Source: Actinomycetaceae bacterium (GTDB lineage: Bacteria > Actinomycetota > Actinomycetes > Actinomycetales > Actinomycetaceae). Taken from it: DNA of 64,000 bases. Positions 1 to 7,087 of this stretch are shown here, piece by piece. The notes beneath the pieces were generated by a model, which saw only the letters and a list, made by a program, of their open reading frames with translations, was not told the origin of the DNA and made no database searches. The stretch spans positions 1 to 64,000 of the forward strand of contig JAUNVP010000014.1 in the NCBI GenBank assembly GCA_030537615.1, read 5' to 3'. Made by a program: the position numbers and the translations under genes. Numbering within the stretch: position 1 is the stretch's first letter; the number at the start of each line of letters is the position of its first letter.

Positions 1-839
1 TGCAGATCATGGAGTTGCACGTTGGCGTCGCGCGCCCAGTCGAGGAGTTCCGTCAGATCCTTTTGCAGTTCACGAGTCTGGGTCGTAACAAACCCATCGC
101 CGGAGGTTGAATATTGGGCAAATGCCGCAGGCAGTGGGGTATCGGTGCGAAATGTGATGGTTCCTGGATAGCCGGCGACTACTGCTTCGGGTGTGCCCGC
201 TCGAGCTATTTGCCCCCTGTGCATGATGGCGAGGCGTTCACACAGTGTCTCAGCTTCTTCGAGGTAGTGGGTGGTCAGAACGATGGTGGTGCCCGATTGA
301 TGCAGTTCGCGAATGAGACTCCACGTATTTCGTCGAGATTCGGGATCGAGGCCGGTGGTGGGCTCATCAAGGAAGAGGAGCTTCGGGTTTCCCAGGATGG
401 CGCATGCCAGATCCAGTCGGCGTACCTCTCCGCCGGAGAGGGCTTTGACCCGGGTTCTTGTTTTGTGGCCGAGCCCTACCTTGTTGATGACTTCTTCGAT
501 GGGGAGGGGATTGCTCAGCGTACCGGCCCACATTTTCACTGTTTCTTTGACGGTGAGGTCGGTGGGGAATCCGCCCTCTTGCATCATGACGCCTTGGAAA
601 GGACGGATTTTCCTACGGTTTTTGCGTGGATCGAGGCCGAAAACTCGCACCGTGCCCTTGGTGGCAGGAACGAGCCCTTCGAGAACTTCAAGCGTGGAGG
701 TCTTCCCCGCGCCATTGGTTCCCAGGAGGCCGAAGATTTCGCCCTCCACAATTGATAGATCGATCGAATCGACAGCGGTGAATTTCTTTCCGTATATCCG
801 CGTTAGCTGGTTAGCTACAACTACTTCTTTTCTGTTCAT
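1..839 (-). CDS. ABC transporter ATP-binding protein, DrrA/CcmA type (3' end outside window)
   Basis: This is the ATPase subunit of an ABC transporter, probably an exporter, working on the inner face of the membrane. The visible 279 residues hold a Walker A motif (GTNGAGKTS), a signature written LSGGEVRRLD, Walker B and D-loop (LLFLDEPTTGLD) and a switch histidine (TTHYLEEAE). This pattern, with ALSGGE followed by RR, is typical of the drug-export DrrA branch. The ATG at 839 has only a weak GGGG-type ribosome site. The C-terminus runs off the left edge, and the permease partner is presumably outside the window. The reading frame is intact. The substrate cannot be told from sequence. A second ATPase of the same general class lies at 40000-40968. 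Confidence 0.9.
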   Translation of the reverse strand, partial: MNRKEVVVANQLTRIYGKKFTAVDSIDLSIVEGEIFGLLGTNGAGKTSTLEVLEGLVPATKGTVRVFGLDPRKNRRKIRPFQGVMMQEGGFPTDLTVKETVKMWAGTLSNPLPIEEVINKVGLGHKTRTRVKALSGGEVRRLDLACAILGNPKLLFLDEPTTGLDPESRRNTWSLIRELHQSGTTIVLTTHYLEEAETLCERLAIMHRGQIARAGTPEAVVAGYPGTITFRTDTPLPAAFAQYSTSGDGFVTTQTRELQKDLTELLDWARDANVQLHDL

Positions 840-1112
840 ATCCCCATCGTCTGCGAGGGGCTAAGTCTGCGGTAGTAACGGCTGTCATGACTTCACGTGC
901 ATCTCTCATCCGGCCCCCATGACAAATCTCATGAAGGTACAGGGTGAGTGAGTTGTGGGCGGGGCGAGGCGGGTAAATTCATCAACCCTGTACCTTATGT
1001 GAGGGCGGGGAAAGGGAGGGTGATCTGCGCAAACGGGGCTATTTCGCAGTATTTTTGCGGCCTCGTCGCATACAATAAAATGTCCGTCGCGGATTGAACA
1101 AAGGAGTTAACC
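840..1112. other. Divergent intergenic region
   Basis: This region separates the leftward ABC ATPase gene from the rightward zinc-ribbon gene. It contains one full GGTACAGG inverted-repeat element at 934-996. A TACAAT at 1071-1076 is a possible -10 box for the rightward gene, but I see no convincing -35 at standard distance. An AAGGAG ribosome site follows at 1101-1106. Confidence 0.5.
934..996. repeat. GGTACAGG inverted-repeat element 1 (intergenic)
   Basis: The left half-site GGTACAGG is at 936-943 and the right half-site CCTGTACC at 987-994, so the starts are 51 bp apart. The ends read AAGGTACAGGGT and ACCCTGTACCTT. It lies upstream of both flanking genes, so it cannot be acting only as a transcription terminator. 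Confidence 0.9.
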
Positions 1113-1262
1113 ATGGCGATGTACACCGGATATAAAGCTCCCAGTGGAAATACCAATACGAAAATTAACTGTCGTCACTGTGGCGCGCCGTTCTATATCA
1201 ATCGTGGATTCACCCAAGCGAACGGCGAGTGGAACTGCCCCTACTGTGGGCGCGAGAACTAA
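1113..1262 (+). CDS. Small zinc-ribbon protein, 49 residues
   Basis: This short gene starts at an ATG preceded by a strong AAGGAG ribosome site (1101-1106) and ends in TAA. The product has two Cys-x-x-Cys pairs (CRHCG and CPYCG) separated by about 20 residues, which is the pattern of a single zinc ribbon. The N-terminal 18 residues are polar and rich in Gly, Asn and Thr. It has no membrane segment or signal peptide. Small zinc-ribbon proteins of this kind may bind nucleic acid or partner proteins, but no specific role can be given. It stands alone, flanked by GGTACAGG elements on both sides. The ribosome site and paired cysteines make it very likely real despite its length. Confidence 0.8.
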   Translation: MAMYTGYKAPSGNTNTKINCRHCGAPFYINRGFTQANGEWNCPYCGREN

Positions 1263-1276
1263 TCTCCAACGCCACG

Positions 1277-1340
1277 AAGGTACAGGGTGAGTGATTTTTG
1301 AGGACGTTGCGGGCGTACACATGCGACAACCCTGTACCTA
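1277..1340. repeat. GGTACAGG inverted-repeat element 2 (intergenic)
   Basis: Half-sites are at 1279-1286 and 1331-1338, spaced 52 bp start to start. The element lies just after the zinc-ribbon gene, in the convergent gap before the nucleoside hydrolase operon end. The left interior carries the TTTTG run seen in many family members. Confidence 0.92.
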
Positions 1341-1349
1341 GGTGAAAAG

Positions 1350-1379
1350 TGGTGGGGCCGAGAAGACTCGGCCCCACCA
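1350..1379 (-). terminator. Rho-independent terminator of the nucleoside operon
   Basis: A perfect 12-bp stem pairs 1350-1361 with 1368-1379 around a six-base loop. Read on the minus strand it is followed by ACTTTTC, a short U-run. It sits 27 bases past the stop codon of the nucleoside hydrolase gene, the last gene of its operon. Confidence 0.85.
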
Positions 1380-1405
1380 GTGCAATCAGTACATGTCAGC
1401 GAGCA

Positions 1406-2350
1406 CTATTGCACAGCTTTGAGCGCGTCAATTACTTGGCTAACGACACGGTTGGCAACGTCGTCGCCTTTGGCGCGCATCGCGATCTTCGCGTTCGGTG
1501 TATCAATCCGTTTGGGGCGGAATTCACAGAACGTGGCGCCACGGGCCTTGGTGCCGTGGAGTTCGACGGAGAGGATGCCCTCTTGTAGTTCGAACAGCTC
1601 TGGCCACAGCAAATACGCTGCCGCAGAAGGATCGTGAAGAGCCATGGGCTGTGACTTCTCCGGATCACGGATTCGCAGGTACTTCTCGAGTAAGTCCGCA
1701 ACAACTTCGGCGAACTCTGAACCCACCGCGCGAATCTGATCGGCGTGCTCGGGCGTAATCTGGACCTGGTTGGTCAGATTAAGTCCGAACATTTTTAGCG
1801 GAATACCGGCGCGAATGACGGTATCGAGCGCTTCGGGATCAGCGAAAGTGTTGAACTCCGCGGCAGTTGTATGGTTGCCGAAACCATACGACCCGCCCAT
1901 GAAGACCACCTCTGCGATTTTTTCCATGAGATCGGGGCGCAGGATCGCCACAACCGCAAGGTTTGTCATCGGCCCGGTGGCGAGAATCGTGAGCGGTTCT
2001 TCGGTCTCTTCGAGTGTGCGAATGAGGGCGGAAACCGCGTTTTCTTGCTCGGGTGTACGTTTGGCGGGGGCGGGCAAAGGACGATTGATCGTCCCCATAC
2101 CGCCTGCGCCGAGTAATCCTTCAATGGTGCACGGTTCTTGAGCCAGGGGCTTCGCACAACCACGATAAACGGGAATATCGAACCCAAAGTTTTCAACCGC
2201 GCTGAGAGTGTTACTCGTTGTCCAGTCGAGTGAGGTGTTGCCGACCACTGTCGAGATGCCGACGATATCCACTTCTGAGCTGTGTCCGAGTAGAGCGATA
2301 CAGACGAGGTCATCAAACCCGGTGTCGCAATCCATCCAGATTTTCCGCAT
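1406..2350 (-). CDS. iunH: Inosine-uridine preferring nucleoside hydrolase family protein
   Basis: The enzyme should hydrolyse the N-glycosidic bond of ribonucleosides, giving free base and ribose, in the cytoplasm. The calcium and ribose binding motif DCDTGFDD lies at residues 7-14. Further family signatures are TGPMTNLA, the FMGGSYGFGNHT to AEFNTFADPEA stretch, and HDPSAAAYL near the C-terminus. The 314-residue length is normal for the family. I chose the ATG at 2350 because AAGGAG lies just upstream and the protein then starts directly at the first strand of the fold; a start at 2371 would add seven residues. It is the last gene of an operon with a DcuC-like carrier and ribokinase, so released ribose can be phosphorylated at once. 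Which nucleoside is preferred is unknown. Confidence 0.93.
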   Translation of the reverse strand: MRKIWMDCDTGFDDLVCIALLGHSSEVDIVGISTVVGNTSLDWTTSNTLSAVENFGFDIPVYRGCAKPLAQEPCTIEGLLGAGGMGTINRPLPAPAKRTPEQENAVSALIRTLEETEEPLTILATGPMTNLAVVAILRPDLMEKIAEVVFMGGSYGFGNHTTAAEFNTFADPEALDTVIRAGIPLKMFGLNLTNQVQITPEHADQIRAVGSEFAEVVADLLEKYLRIRDPEKSQPMALHDPSAAAYLLWPELFELQEGILSVELHGTKARGATFCEFRPKRIDTPNAKIAMRAKGDDVANRVVSQVIDALKAVQ

Positions 2351-2360
2351 GAGAACTCCT

Positions 2361-3758
2361 TTACGGACCAACGATGATCCAGGTCAGGGCGAGCGAGATA
2401 ACGATACCTGCCGCCATAGGAACAACTGTGCGTGCGATGAGTCGCGACGGCGGTTCCTTTACCGATCCGCAGACGATAAGCACGACGGCTGCAACAGGAG
2501 AAACAGCTCGAGCCAGGTTGCCGATGAACTGCAGTGGAAGGGTAAGGAGGGCGCCATTGATACCGACATTTGTCGCCACTTGCGGTGCAATTTCTACCAG
2601 CGAGTAGAACGGAGCTACACCGCCCGTGAGCAGGGCAAGTAGAAGCATAATTCCCGAGAATCCGAGGAAGAGAATCCACGCTGCGCCCGGAAGGTTGGAA
2701 ACGGCGCCGGACAGAGCATCGATAAGCCCCATTTGAACGATACCTTCAACAAGTACGTTAGCGGCGACAACCAAAGCAACGACTGCGCCGAAACCGGTTC
2801 CCATGCCGCGGAAGAAGATCATCATGTCTTCGAGGGGAGCTCGGATAGAACGTTTCCGGATGGCTTCGGCGAGCATGGCGAGAAGCACAGAGATGAGTGT
2901 GACAGGTACGAGATCGGCCTTAATTGAAATTTCCATGACAAACCCAAGTAAGAATGGGATGAGCACCATAAGAAGCGGTAGAACTGGGAAAAGTGCGTAC
3001 CAGCGAGGTGCGCTGATTTCCTCGAGATCTTCAGGTATTTCCGCAACAACAGTGCTATGGCCAAGGGAAAGCCCCTGGGCAATCGCTCGCTTGTCCATGT
3101 ACTTCTGCCAGAAATAGTGCACAACGCCAATAGCAATAAGTGTTGGAATCGAAATGGCAGCGTGCATACCAAATACGTACTGGTCGAGTTCAAGGCCGAG
3201 CCGGTCGGCAGCAATGACATTGTCGGCCCCGAGCGGGGTCGGCATAATCGTTGCCGTGGTGGCAATGACGGCTGCCGCAGTCAGTGGCGTAAGACCGGCA
3301 CCAACGAGAGCGGGGAAGAGTGTGGCAAGAAGTAGCACGGCGAGTGAGGACGCCGAAGGTACGGCTAGCGACATCACGTTTCCAACCCAGAAGGTGAGCG
3401 GAACGAGAAGATATTTAACCTTGAGCTTAAGTAACGGTTTAGTCAGCAAATCAACAGCAACCGCATTTGCTCCAATGTGGGTCATGTAGGCCGAAAAGCC
3501 GAACAAGACCATAATGATCATACCGATTCCGGCTGTTGTTTGAGCCAGAATTTGGGCTATGAAGCCGAATTGGTTGAGGAAGACGTTACCAGCATCAGCA
3601 ACCTCGTAGTGCCCGGTTTCAGTGTGACCAAGTAGCGGCGCAGCGAGCAGAATGATAAGACCGCCGATAAAAAGTGCGACTGTCGCATTTACTTTGCGCG
3701 CAATCGCGAATCCCGTGATAAAGATAGCTATCACGATGACGAGTGATTCTAGAAGCAT
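2361..3758 (-). CDS. DcuC-family membrane carrier, possibly for nucleosides or ribose
   Basis: This 465-residue, strongly hydrophobic protein has roughly 12 membrane segments and lies in the cytoplasmic membrane. Several stretches match the DcuC anaerobic C4-dicarboxylate carrier family, such as GFSAYMTHIGAN, MSLAVPSASSLAVLL and APFYSLVEIAPQ, the last corresponding to the conserved TGSGNAPFYAFVEM region. Here that region reads LLTGGVAPFYS, so a Gly-Ser-Gly-Asn stretch is changed. It lies between ribokinase and nucleoside hydrolase genes, which suggests that it imports a nucleoside, ribose or related compound instead of succinate or fumarate; that is inference from context. The ATG at 3758 is spaced six bases from AGGAG and is preferred to the GTG at 3761. 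Confidence 0.8.
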   Translation of the reverse strand: MLLESLVIVIAIFITGFAIARKVNATVALFIGGLIILLAAPLLGHTETGHYEVADAGNVFLNQFGFIAQILAQTTAGIGMIIMVLFGFSAYMTHIGANAVAVDLLTKPLLKLKVKYLLVPLTFWVGNVMSLAVPSASSLAVLLLATLFPALVGAGLTPLTAAAVIATTATIMPTPLGADNVIAADRLGLELDQYVFGMHAAISIPTLIAIGVVHYFWQKYMDKRAIAQGLSLGHSTVVAEIPEDLEEISAPRWYALFPVLPLLMVLIPFLLGFVMEISIKADLVPVTLISVLLAMLAEAIRKRSIRAPLEDMMIFFRGMGTGFGAVVALVVAANVLVEGIVQMGLIDALSGAVSNLPGAAWILFLGFSGIMLLLALLTGGVAPFYSLVEIAPQVATNVGINGALLTLPLQFIGNLARAVSPVAAVVLIVCGSVKEPPSRLIARTVVPMAAGIVISLALTWIIVGP

Positions 3759-3796
3759 CACTTTCTCCTTCGAAAGCTAGATTGTGAGATGGGTTC

Positions 3797-4711
3797 TCAA
3801 GTGTGCTGAACAGTGGTGGCGAGCTCTTCGACATATTCGGGAGTAACCGAATAGCCTTGAGCGCCGCGTGCCATACACACCTGGGAGGAGAGAGCTGTTG
3901 CGAAGCAAACTGCTTCGACAAGACTTTGATTTGAGGCCAGAGCGTGGGAGAGTGCGCCGACAAAAGCGTCGCCTGCTCCGGTTGTATCGACGACATCGAC
4001 TCGAAGCGGATCGATTCGTGCCTCAACATCCGCCGTACGTATGACAGAGCCTTGGGCTCCGAGGGTGGCTATGACATCGCACCCGAACTTGTCGTACAGA
4101 CGTGATGCATAGTGGTAGATATCATCCTCGTGACCGAGGAGCATGGCCGCTTCCGTCTCGTTAACGACGAGTAGGTCAATGTTCTCCAAAACACTCACAT
4201 CCGCGGTTGCTGGTGCCGCATTGAGAATGGTGAAGGCACCGCGTTCTTTGGCTTTGTGAGCACATTCTTTGACCGCTGGAATGGGGATTTCTAGCTGGAA
4301 TACGACAAGGTCACCGCGGGTGATTTCGTCGAAAGCGCTTGCGCAGCTTTGCGCACTGGTTGCTTCATTCGCGCCAGAAGCGACGAGAATTGCGTTCTCA
4401 CCTGCGGTTTCGACCTGTACGAAAGCCTGACCGGTCATGTAATCGTTTACAGAATTGAGATGTCTGAGACAGAGATTATTTTCTGTAGTCAGCTCGTCTG
4501 TAAGAAGGTCTGCAAGGTGGTCATCTCCCACGGAACCGACCATAAACGTCTCAGTTCCCATGCGGGCGCAGGCGACAGCCTGATTAAGACCTTTGCCTCC
4601 CGGTCGATAATCGATCGTGTCGATCATCTGCGTTTCCCCAGGTCGAACGATATGATCGACGCTTAATGCGAGATCAACATTCAGGCTACCAATGACGAAA
4701 ACACGAGTCAT
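3797..4711 (-). CDS. rbsK: Ribokinase (PfkB family)
   Basis: The enzyme phosphorylates D-ribose to ribose 5-phosphate with ATP in the cytoplasm. PfkB-family marks include the N-terminal GSLNVDL, the substrate-binding RPGGKGLNQAVACARMG stretch and the C-terminal VDTTGAGDAFVGAL with its catalytic aspartate. The 304-residue length is usual for ribokinase. The ATG at 4711 follows GAGG and gives the canonical N-terminus; an upstream start at 4798 would add 29 residues that look like leader sequence. It is the first gene of an operon with the DcuC-like carrier and nucleoside hydrolase, and follows a promoter with an operator-like palindrome at 4827-4855. A related sugar kinase specificity cannot be excluded, but the context fits ribose. 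Confidence 0.9.
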   Translation of the reverse strand: MTRVFVIGSLNVDLALSVDHIVRPGETQMIDTIDYRPGGKGLNQAVACARMGTETFMVGSVGDDHLADLLTDELTTENNLCLRHLNSVNDYMTGQAFVQVETAGENAILVASGANEATSAQSCASAFDEITRGDLVVFQLEIPIPAVKECAHKAKERGAFTILNAAPATADVSVLENIDLLVVNETEAAMLLGHEDDIYHYASRLYDKFGCDVIATLGAQGSVIRTADVEARIDPLRVDVVDTTGAGDAFVGALSHALASNQSLVEAVCFATALSSQVCMARGAQGYSVTPEYVEELATTVQHT

Positions 4712-4826
4712 GGCACACACCTCGACTCGACGCTCCCGGAAATGTTCGGTAGCGAAACTGTGATTACTGGTATTAACGAGTTTCTCATAGGACTCCATCC
4801 CCGTTGATGAAAAGGTTTACATTCAT

Positions 4827-4855
4827 AAAGTAGTGGCATGAACGGATCATGTCAA
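4827..4855 (-). promoter_or_regulatory. Promoter of the ribokinase operon with operator-like palindrome in the spacer
   Basis: On the minus strand a perfect -35 box TTGACA (4855-4850) is separated by exactly 17 bp from TACTTT (4832-4827). The spacer holds the imperfect palindrome ATGAACGGATCAT (4838-4850) with a central CG, as is common in LacI-family operators. Binding there would block RNA polymerase. The LacI-family gene lies directly upstream on the same strand, ending at 4866. Confidence 0.7.
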
Positions 4856-4865
4856 TAAGTGCATG

Positions 4866-5867
4866 TCACCGGTTTGTCGATTGGCGCTTAATCAAAGTTC
4901 CCGGGATACGGACAATATCGTGACTGCTCAGTCGAATCTCTTGCCTGGGGGAATCGACGAGATCAAGTAGATGAGTGACTGTAGCATTAACGATTTGCTC
5001 AACCGGCTGCTCGAGTGTGGTCAGCGTCGGCGAGACAAACTTCGTCAAAGACAGGCCATCGAATCCGGCGACAACAACATCTTCAGGTACCCGACGACCC
5101 GATTTGATCAGTGCCCGAATCGCACCGACCGCCATGAGATCATTGGCGGCAAAAATACCGTCAACCGCGAAGCCATCTGCTAAAACTTGTTCGACAGCGG
5201 CAAAACCCGAGTCGAAAGTAAAGTCACCTGACACTACACGAGTCTCCTGCGCGGTCTGAGATGACTGGGCGATACCGTCATAGAATCCTTGAGTTCGCTT
5301 GACCGTCACATCAAGATCCTGCAATCCCGAGATATGGAGAAGTCTGGTTGCTCCAACTTCAAGCAGATGTTGCGTGACAATACTCGCGCCGTGCACGTTG
5401 TCCACCTGGTACGTGGACTCAACTGTGAAACTTGGAGTCCGGTCAAAGGCAACAACGGGGATTCCAAGATCAACTTTATGGGGGACCACGAGACGGGGAA
5501 GGCGCTGATCGACTAATGCAATCCCTTCCACTGCTCCCGATCGCGCAAGATAGTGGCAGGCACGTAGCGGATCGTCGTCGACGCGTACGAGGACAGAATA
5601 ACCGCGTTTTTCGGCCTCGATACTGGCGGCCTCAATGAGAGAAGGAAAGAAGGGGTTGGAAAGCTGGGGGAGGACGAGGCCGATTGAACAGGCGCGTGCT
5701 TTGCGCAGCGCACGAGCACTGGAAGCGGGGACAAAATTGAGAGCTTCAACTGCGGCAAGAACGCGTTTTCGCGTCTCCTCTTTCACGATGTCAGGTTCAT
5801 TGAGCGTGCGCGAAACGGTCGCGAGTGAAACACCCGCGAGTTTAGCTACGTCATGAACCGTCGGCAT
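4866..5867 (-). CDS. LacI-family transcriptional regulator
   Basis: This 333-residue repressor has the classic N-terminal helix-turn-helix (TVHDVAKLAGVSLATVSRTL, residues 3-22) and hinge helix, followed by a periplasmic-binding-protein-like effector domain ending near LIKRQS. The conserved DGIFAANDLMAVGAIRAL stretch of the family is present. The ATG at 5867 follows GGAG by six bases. It lies immediately upstream of, and codirectional with, the ribokinase-carrier-nucleoside hydrolase operon, whose promoter holds a CG-centred palindrome. It therefore probably represses that operon, with ribose or a nucleoside product as effector; the effector is inference. Confidence 0.93.
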   Translation of the reverse strand: MPTVHDVAKLAGVSLATVSRTLNEPDIVKEETRKRVLAAVEALNFVPASSARALRKARACSIGLVLPQLSNPFFPSLIEAASIEAEKRGYSVLVRVDDDPLRACHYLARSGAVEGIALVDQRLPRLVVPHKVDLGIPVVAFDRTPSFTVESTYQVDNVHGASIVTQHLLEVGATRLLHISGLQDLDVTVKRTQGFYDGIAQSSQTAQETRVVSGDFTFDSGFAAVEQVLADGFAVDGIFAANDLMAVGAIRALIKSGRRVPEDVVVAGFDGLSLTKFVSPTLTTLEQPVEQIVNATVTHLLDLVDSPRQEIRLSSHDIVRIPGTLIKRQSTNR

Positions 5868-5958
5868 AGATACTCCAAAGCGAATGTGGGGGATGAGATG
5901 TTGCTAGTGTACGTCCTCAGTCCCGCGCTTGTTGTCCAGTCGCGAATGCTCACCACCC

Positions 5959-6022
5959 AAGGTACACGGTTACCAGTTTTGAGGGGTAGGGAGGGCGCGT
6001 CAGGACTGTTACCCTGTACCTT
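5959..6022. repeat. GGTACAGG inverted-repeat element 3 (intergenic, left half variant)
   Basis: The left half is the one-base variant GGTACACG at 5961 and the right half CCTGTACC is at 6013-6020, spaced 52 bp. It lies between divergently transcribed genes (lacI-type leftward, small membrane protein rightward), so it is upstream of both. Confidence 0.85.
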
Positions 6023-6066
6023 GGGTTGATTGCCCGAGAAATTGGTTTGATTAGGGGGTGTCCGCT

Positions 6067-6213
6067 GTGGATCCGATGATTTTTGTTGCAGCAATCCCCC
6101 TGCTCGTCGCCGTTTCTGGAGTGTGGATGTATCTTCGTTACTCGAAGAAAGCGGACAGGCAAGCCGAGGAAGAAAAAGACGCACGTACGTACGATCGACG
6201 CCCGAGGCTGTAA
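6067..6213 (+). CDS. Small single-span membrane protein, 48 residues
   Basis: The GTG at 6067 follows an AGGGGG ribosome-site-like stretch; an internal ATG at 6076 is an alternative. The product has a hydrophobic segment (MIFVAAIPLLVAVSGVWMYL) at about residues 4-23, then a highly charged Lys/Glu/Asp/Arg-rich tail, so it looks like a single-pass membrane protein with a cytoplasmic C-terminus. No known family is recognised. The stop codon TAA is followed at once by a lone CCTGTACC half-site at 6215. It is 54 bp upstream of the GNAT gene and could be cotranscribed with it. Confidence 0.6.
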   Translation: MDPMIFVAAIPLLVAVSGVWMYLRYSKKADRQAEEEKDARTYDRRPRL

Positions 6214-6214
6214 A

Positions 6215-6222
6215 CCTGTACC
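6215..6222 (-). repeat. Unpaired CCTGTACC half-site
   Basis: It lies in the short gap between the 48-residue membrane protein and the GNAT gene. No partner half-site is found 52 bp on either side. The context ACCTGTACCTTGG matches the outer end of the paired elements. Confidence 0.8.
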
Positions 6223-6267
6223 TTGGTGGCCCTGAACTTGTGGAGTGCGTGACCAGAAGGAGTCCAC

Positions 6268-6744
6268 ATGCTCGTTCGCACCTTGCGTGATAGCGCCGAA
6301 GTGGGTGCTTACTTTGACTTACGTTATCGAGTATTTGTGCTCGAACAAGGGGTAGCGCCCGTCCTCGAAATTGATGCGCGCGACTTTGCACCGAGAAACA
6401 GAACGATCCCGATCGGCTTATTCATCAACAACAGACTCGTTGCTGGAGCCCGCCTACTGATCGATAGCCCCACCCACATTCACATTGGCCGCGTCGTCGT
6501 TGAACCCGAGCAGCGAGGCCGGGGGCTCGGTCACGCGATCATGCGTGGCTTGGAAAGCATTGCCCAAGACGCCCTCGGCAATCCGCCCAAAATCACGCTC
6601 GAGCTCGATGCGCAAACCCGCGCCCTTGGTTTCTATCAATCGCTCGGCTACACGGCCTTTGGCTCCGAATTTGATGACGCGGGAATCCCGCACCGCTCGA
6701 TGGTTAAGACGATAGGTGTCACCTATCGGCCGCATAGCGTCTAG
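6268..6744 (+). CDS. GNAT-family N-acetyltransferase, ElaA-like
   Basis: A 158-residue single-domain acyl-CoA dependent N-acyltransferase. The start region LRYRVFVLEQGV matches the ElaA branch of the family. The acetyl-CoA pyrophosphate loop is visible as VVVEPEQRGRGLGHAIM, with the Q/RxxGxG/A pattern, and the C-terminal LDAQTRALGFYQSLGY is the usual motif B region. The ATG at 6268 follows AGAAGGAG by five bases. Proteins of this branch have poorly defined small-molecule or protein amine substrates, so none is named here. It is followed by a long gap before the ugp genes and is probably transcribed with the small membrane protein upstream. Confidence 0.9.
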   Translation: MLVRTLRDSAEVGAYFDLRYRVFVLEQGVAPVLEIDARDFAPRNRTIPIGLFINNRLVAGARLLIDSPTHIHIGRVVVEPEQRGRGLGHAIMRGLESIAQDALGNPPKITLELDAQTRALGFYQSLGYTAFGSEFDDAGIPHRSMVKTIGVTYRPHSV

Positions 6745-7087
6745 TTCTCCGACAACGATTTGGTAACAACTTCATGCCAGCTAATGGGCATAAAGTGCGT
6801 GATAGCCGCCCAAACGCGGAGAAAACCGCGGTAAATGTCCGTACGCCTGTATCGTGGCGAGGATTTGTGAGGACGAACTCGGGAGCAGTGAACACATACG
6901 ATCTTCGCGAACGCCCACACGTTAGGACAAAAGTCCGTAAAATCTTTCACAGCGTGTATCCTCGATCACACGTGTATCGATGGTCAACGTGGTCCTCGAC
7001 ACTCTCCCGCCGCGTTGCTTGGCATCGTCGAACAGTCGCATGGATCTATCTGAAGAAGTGTGTAAGCACAGGGAGGTGGAAACGTCA
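6745..7087. other. Intergenic region upstream of the ugp genes
   Basis: No gene is supported here. It contains a small GGACAAAAGTCC palindrome (6925-6936), a TAAAAT (6938-6943) that could be a -10 box, a direct repeat CGTGTATC (6953-6960 and 6971-6978), and a near-palindrome at 6962-6980. Together these mark a likely regulated promoter for ugpA. Confidence 0.5.
6953..6980 (+). promoter_or_regulatory. Operator-like repeats upstream of ugpA
   Basis: CGTGTATC occurs twice, 18 bp apart. The second copy is part of TCGAT-C-ACACGTGTATCGA (6962-6980), a palindrome interrupted by one extra C. The location, about 110 bp before the ugpA start, fits a binding site for a transport-operon regulator. No matching regulator gene lies nearby. 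Confidence 0.4.

Noticed and set aside
114..864. Two rightward frames over the first ABC ATPase gene
   Set aside because: They are antisense shadows; the leftward frame shows a full set of ABC motifs.
6980..7087. Extended start of ugpA at 6980
   Set aside because: No ribosome site precedes it and it would run from the operator-like repeats; the GTG at 7088 has GGAGGTGG at ideal spacing.
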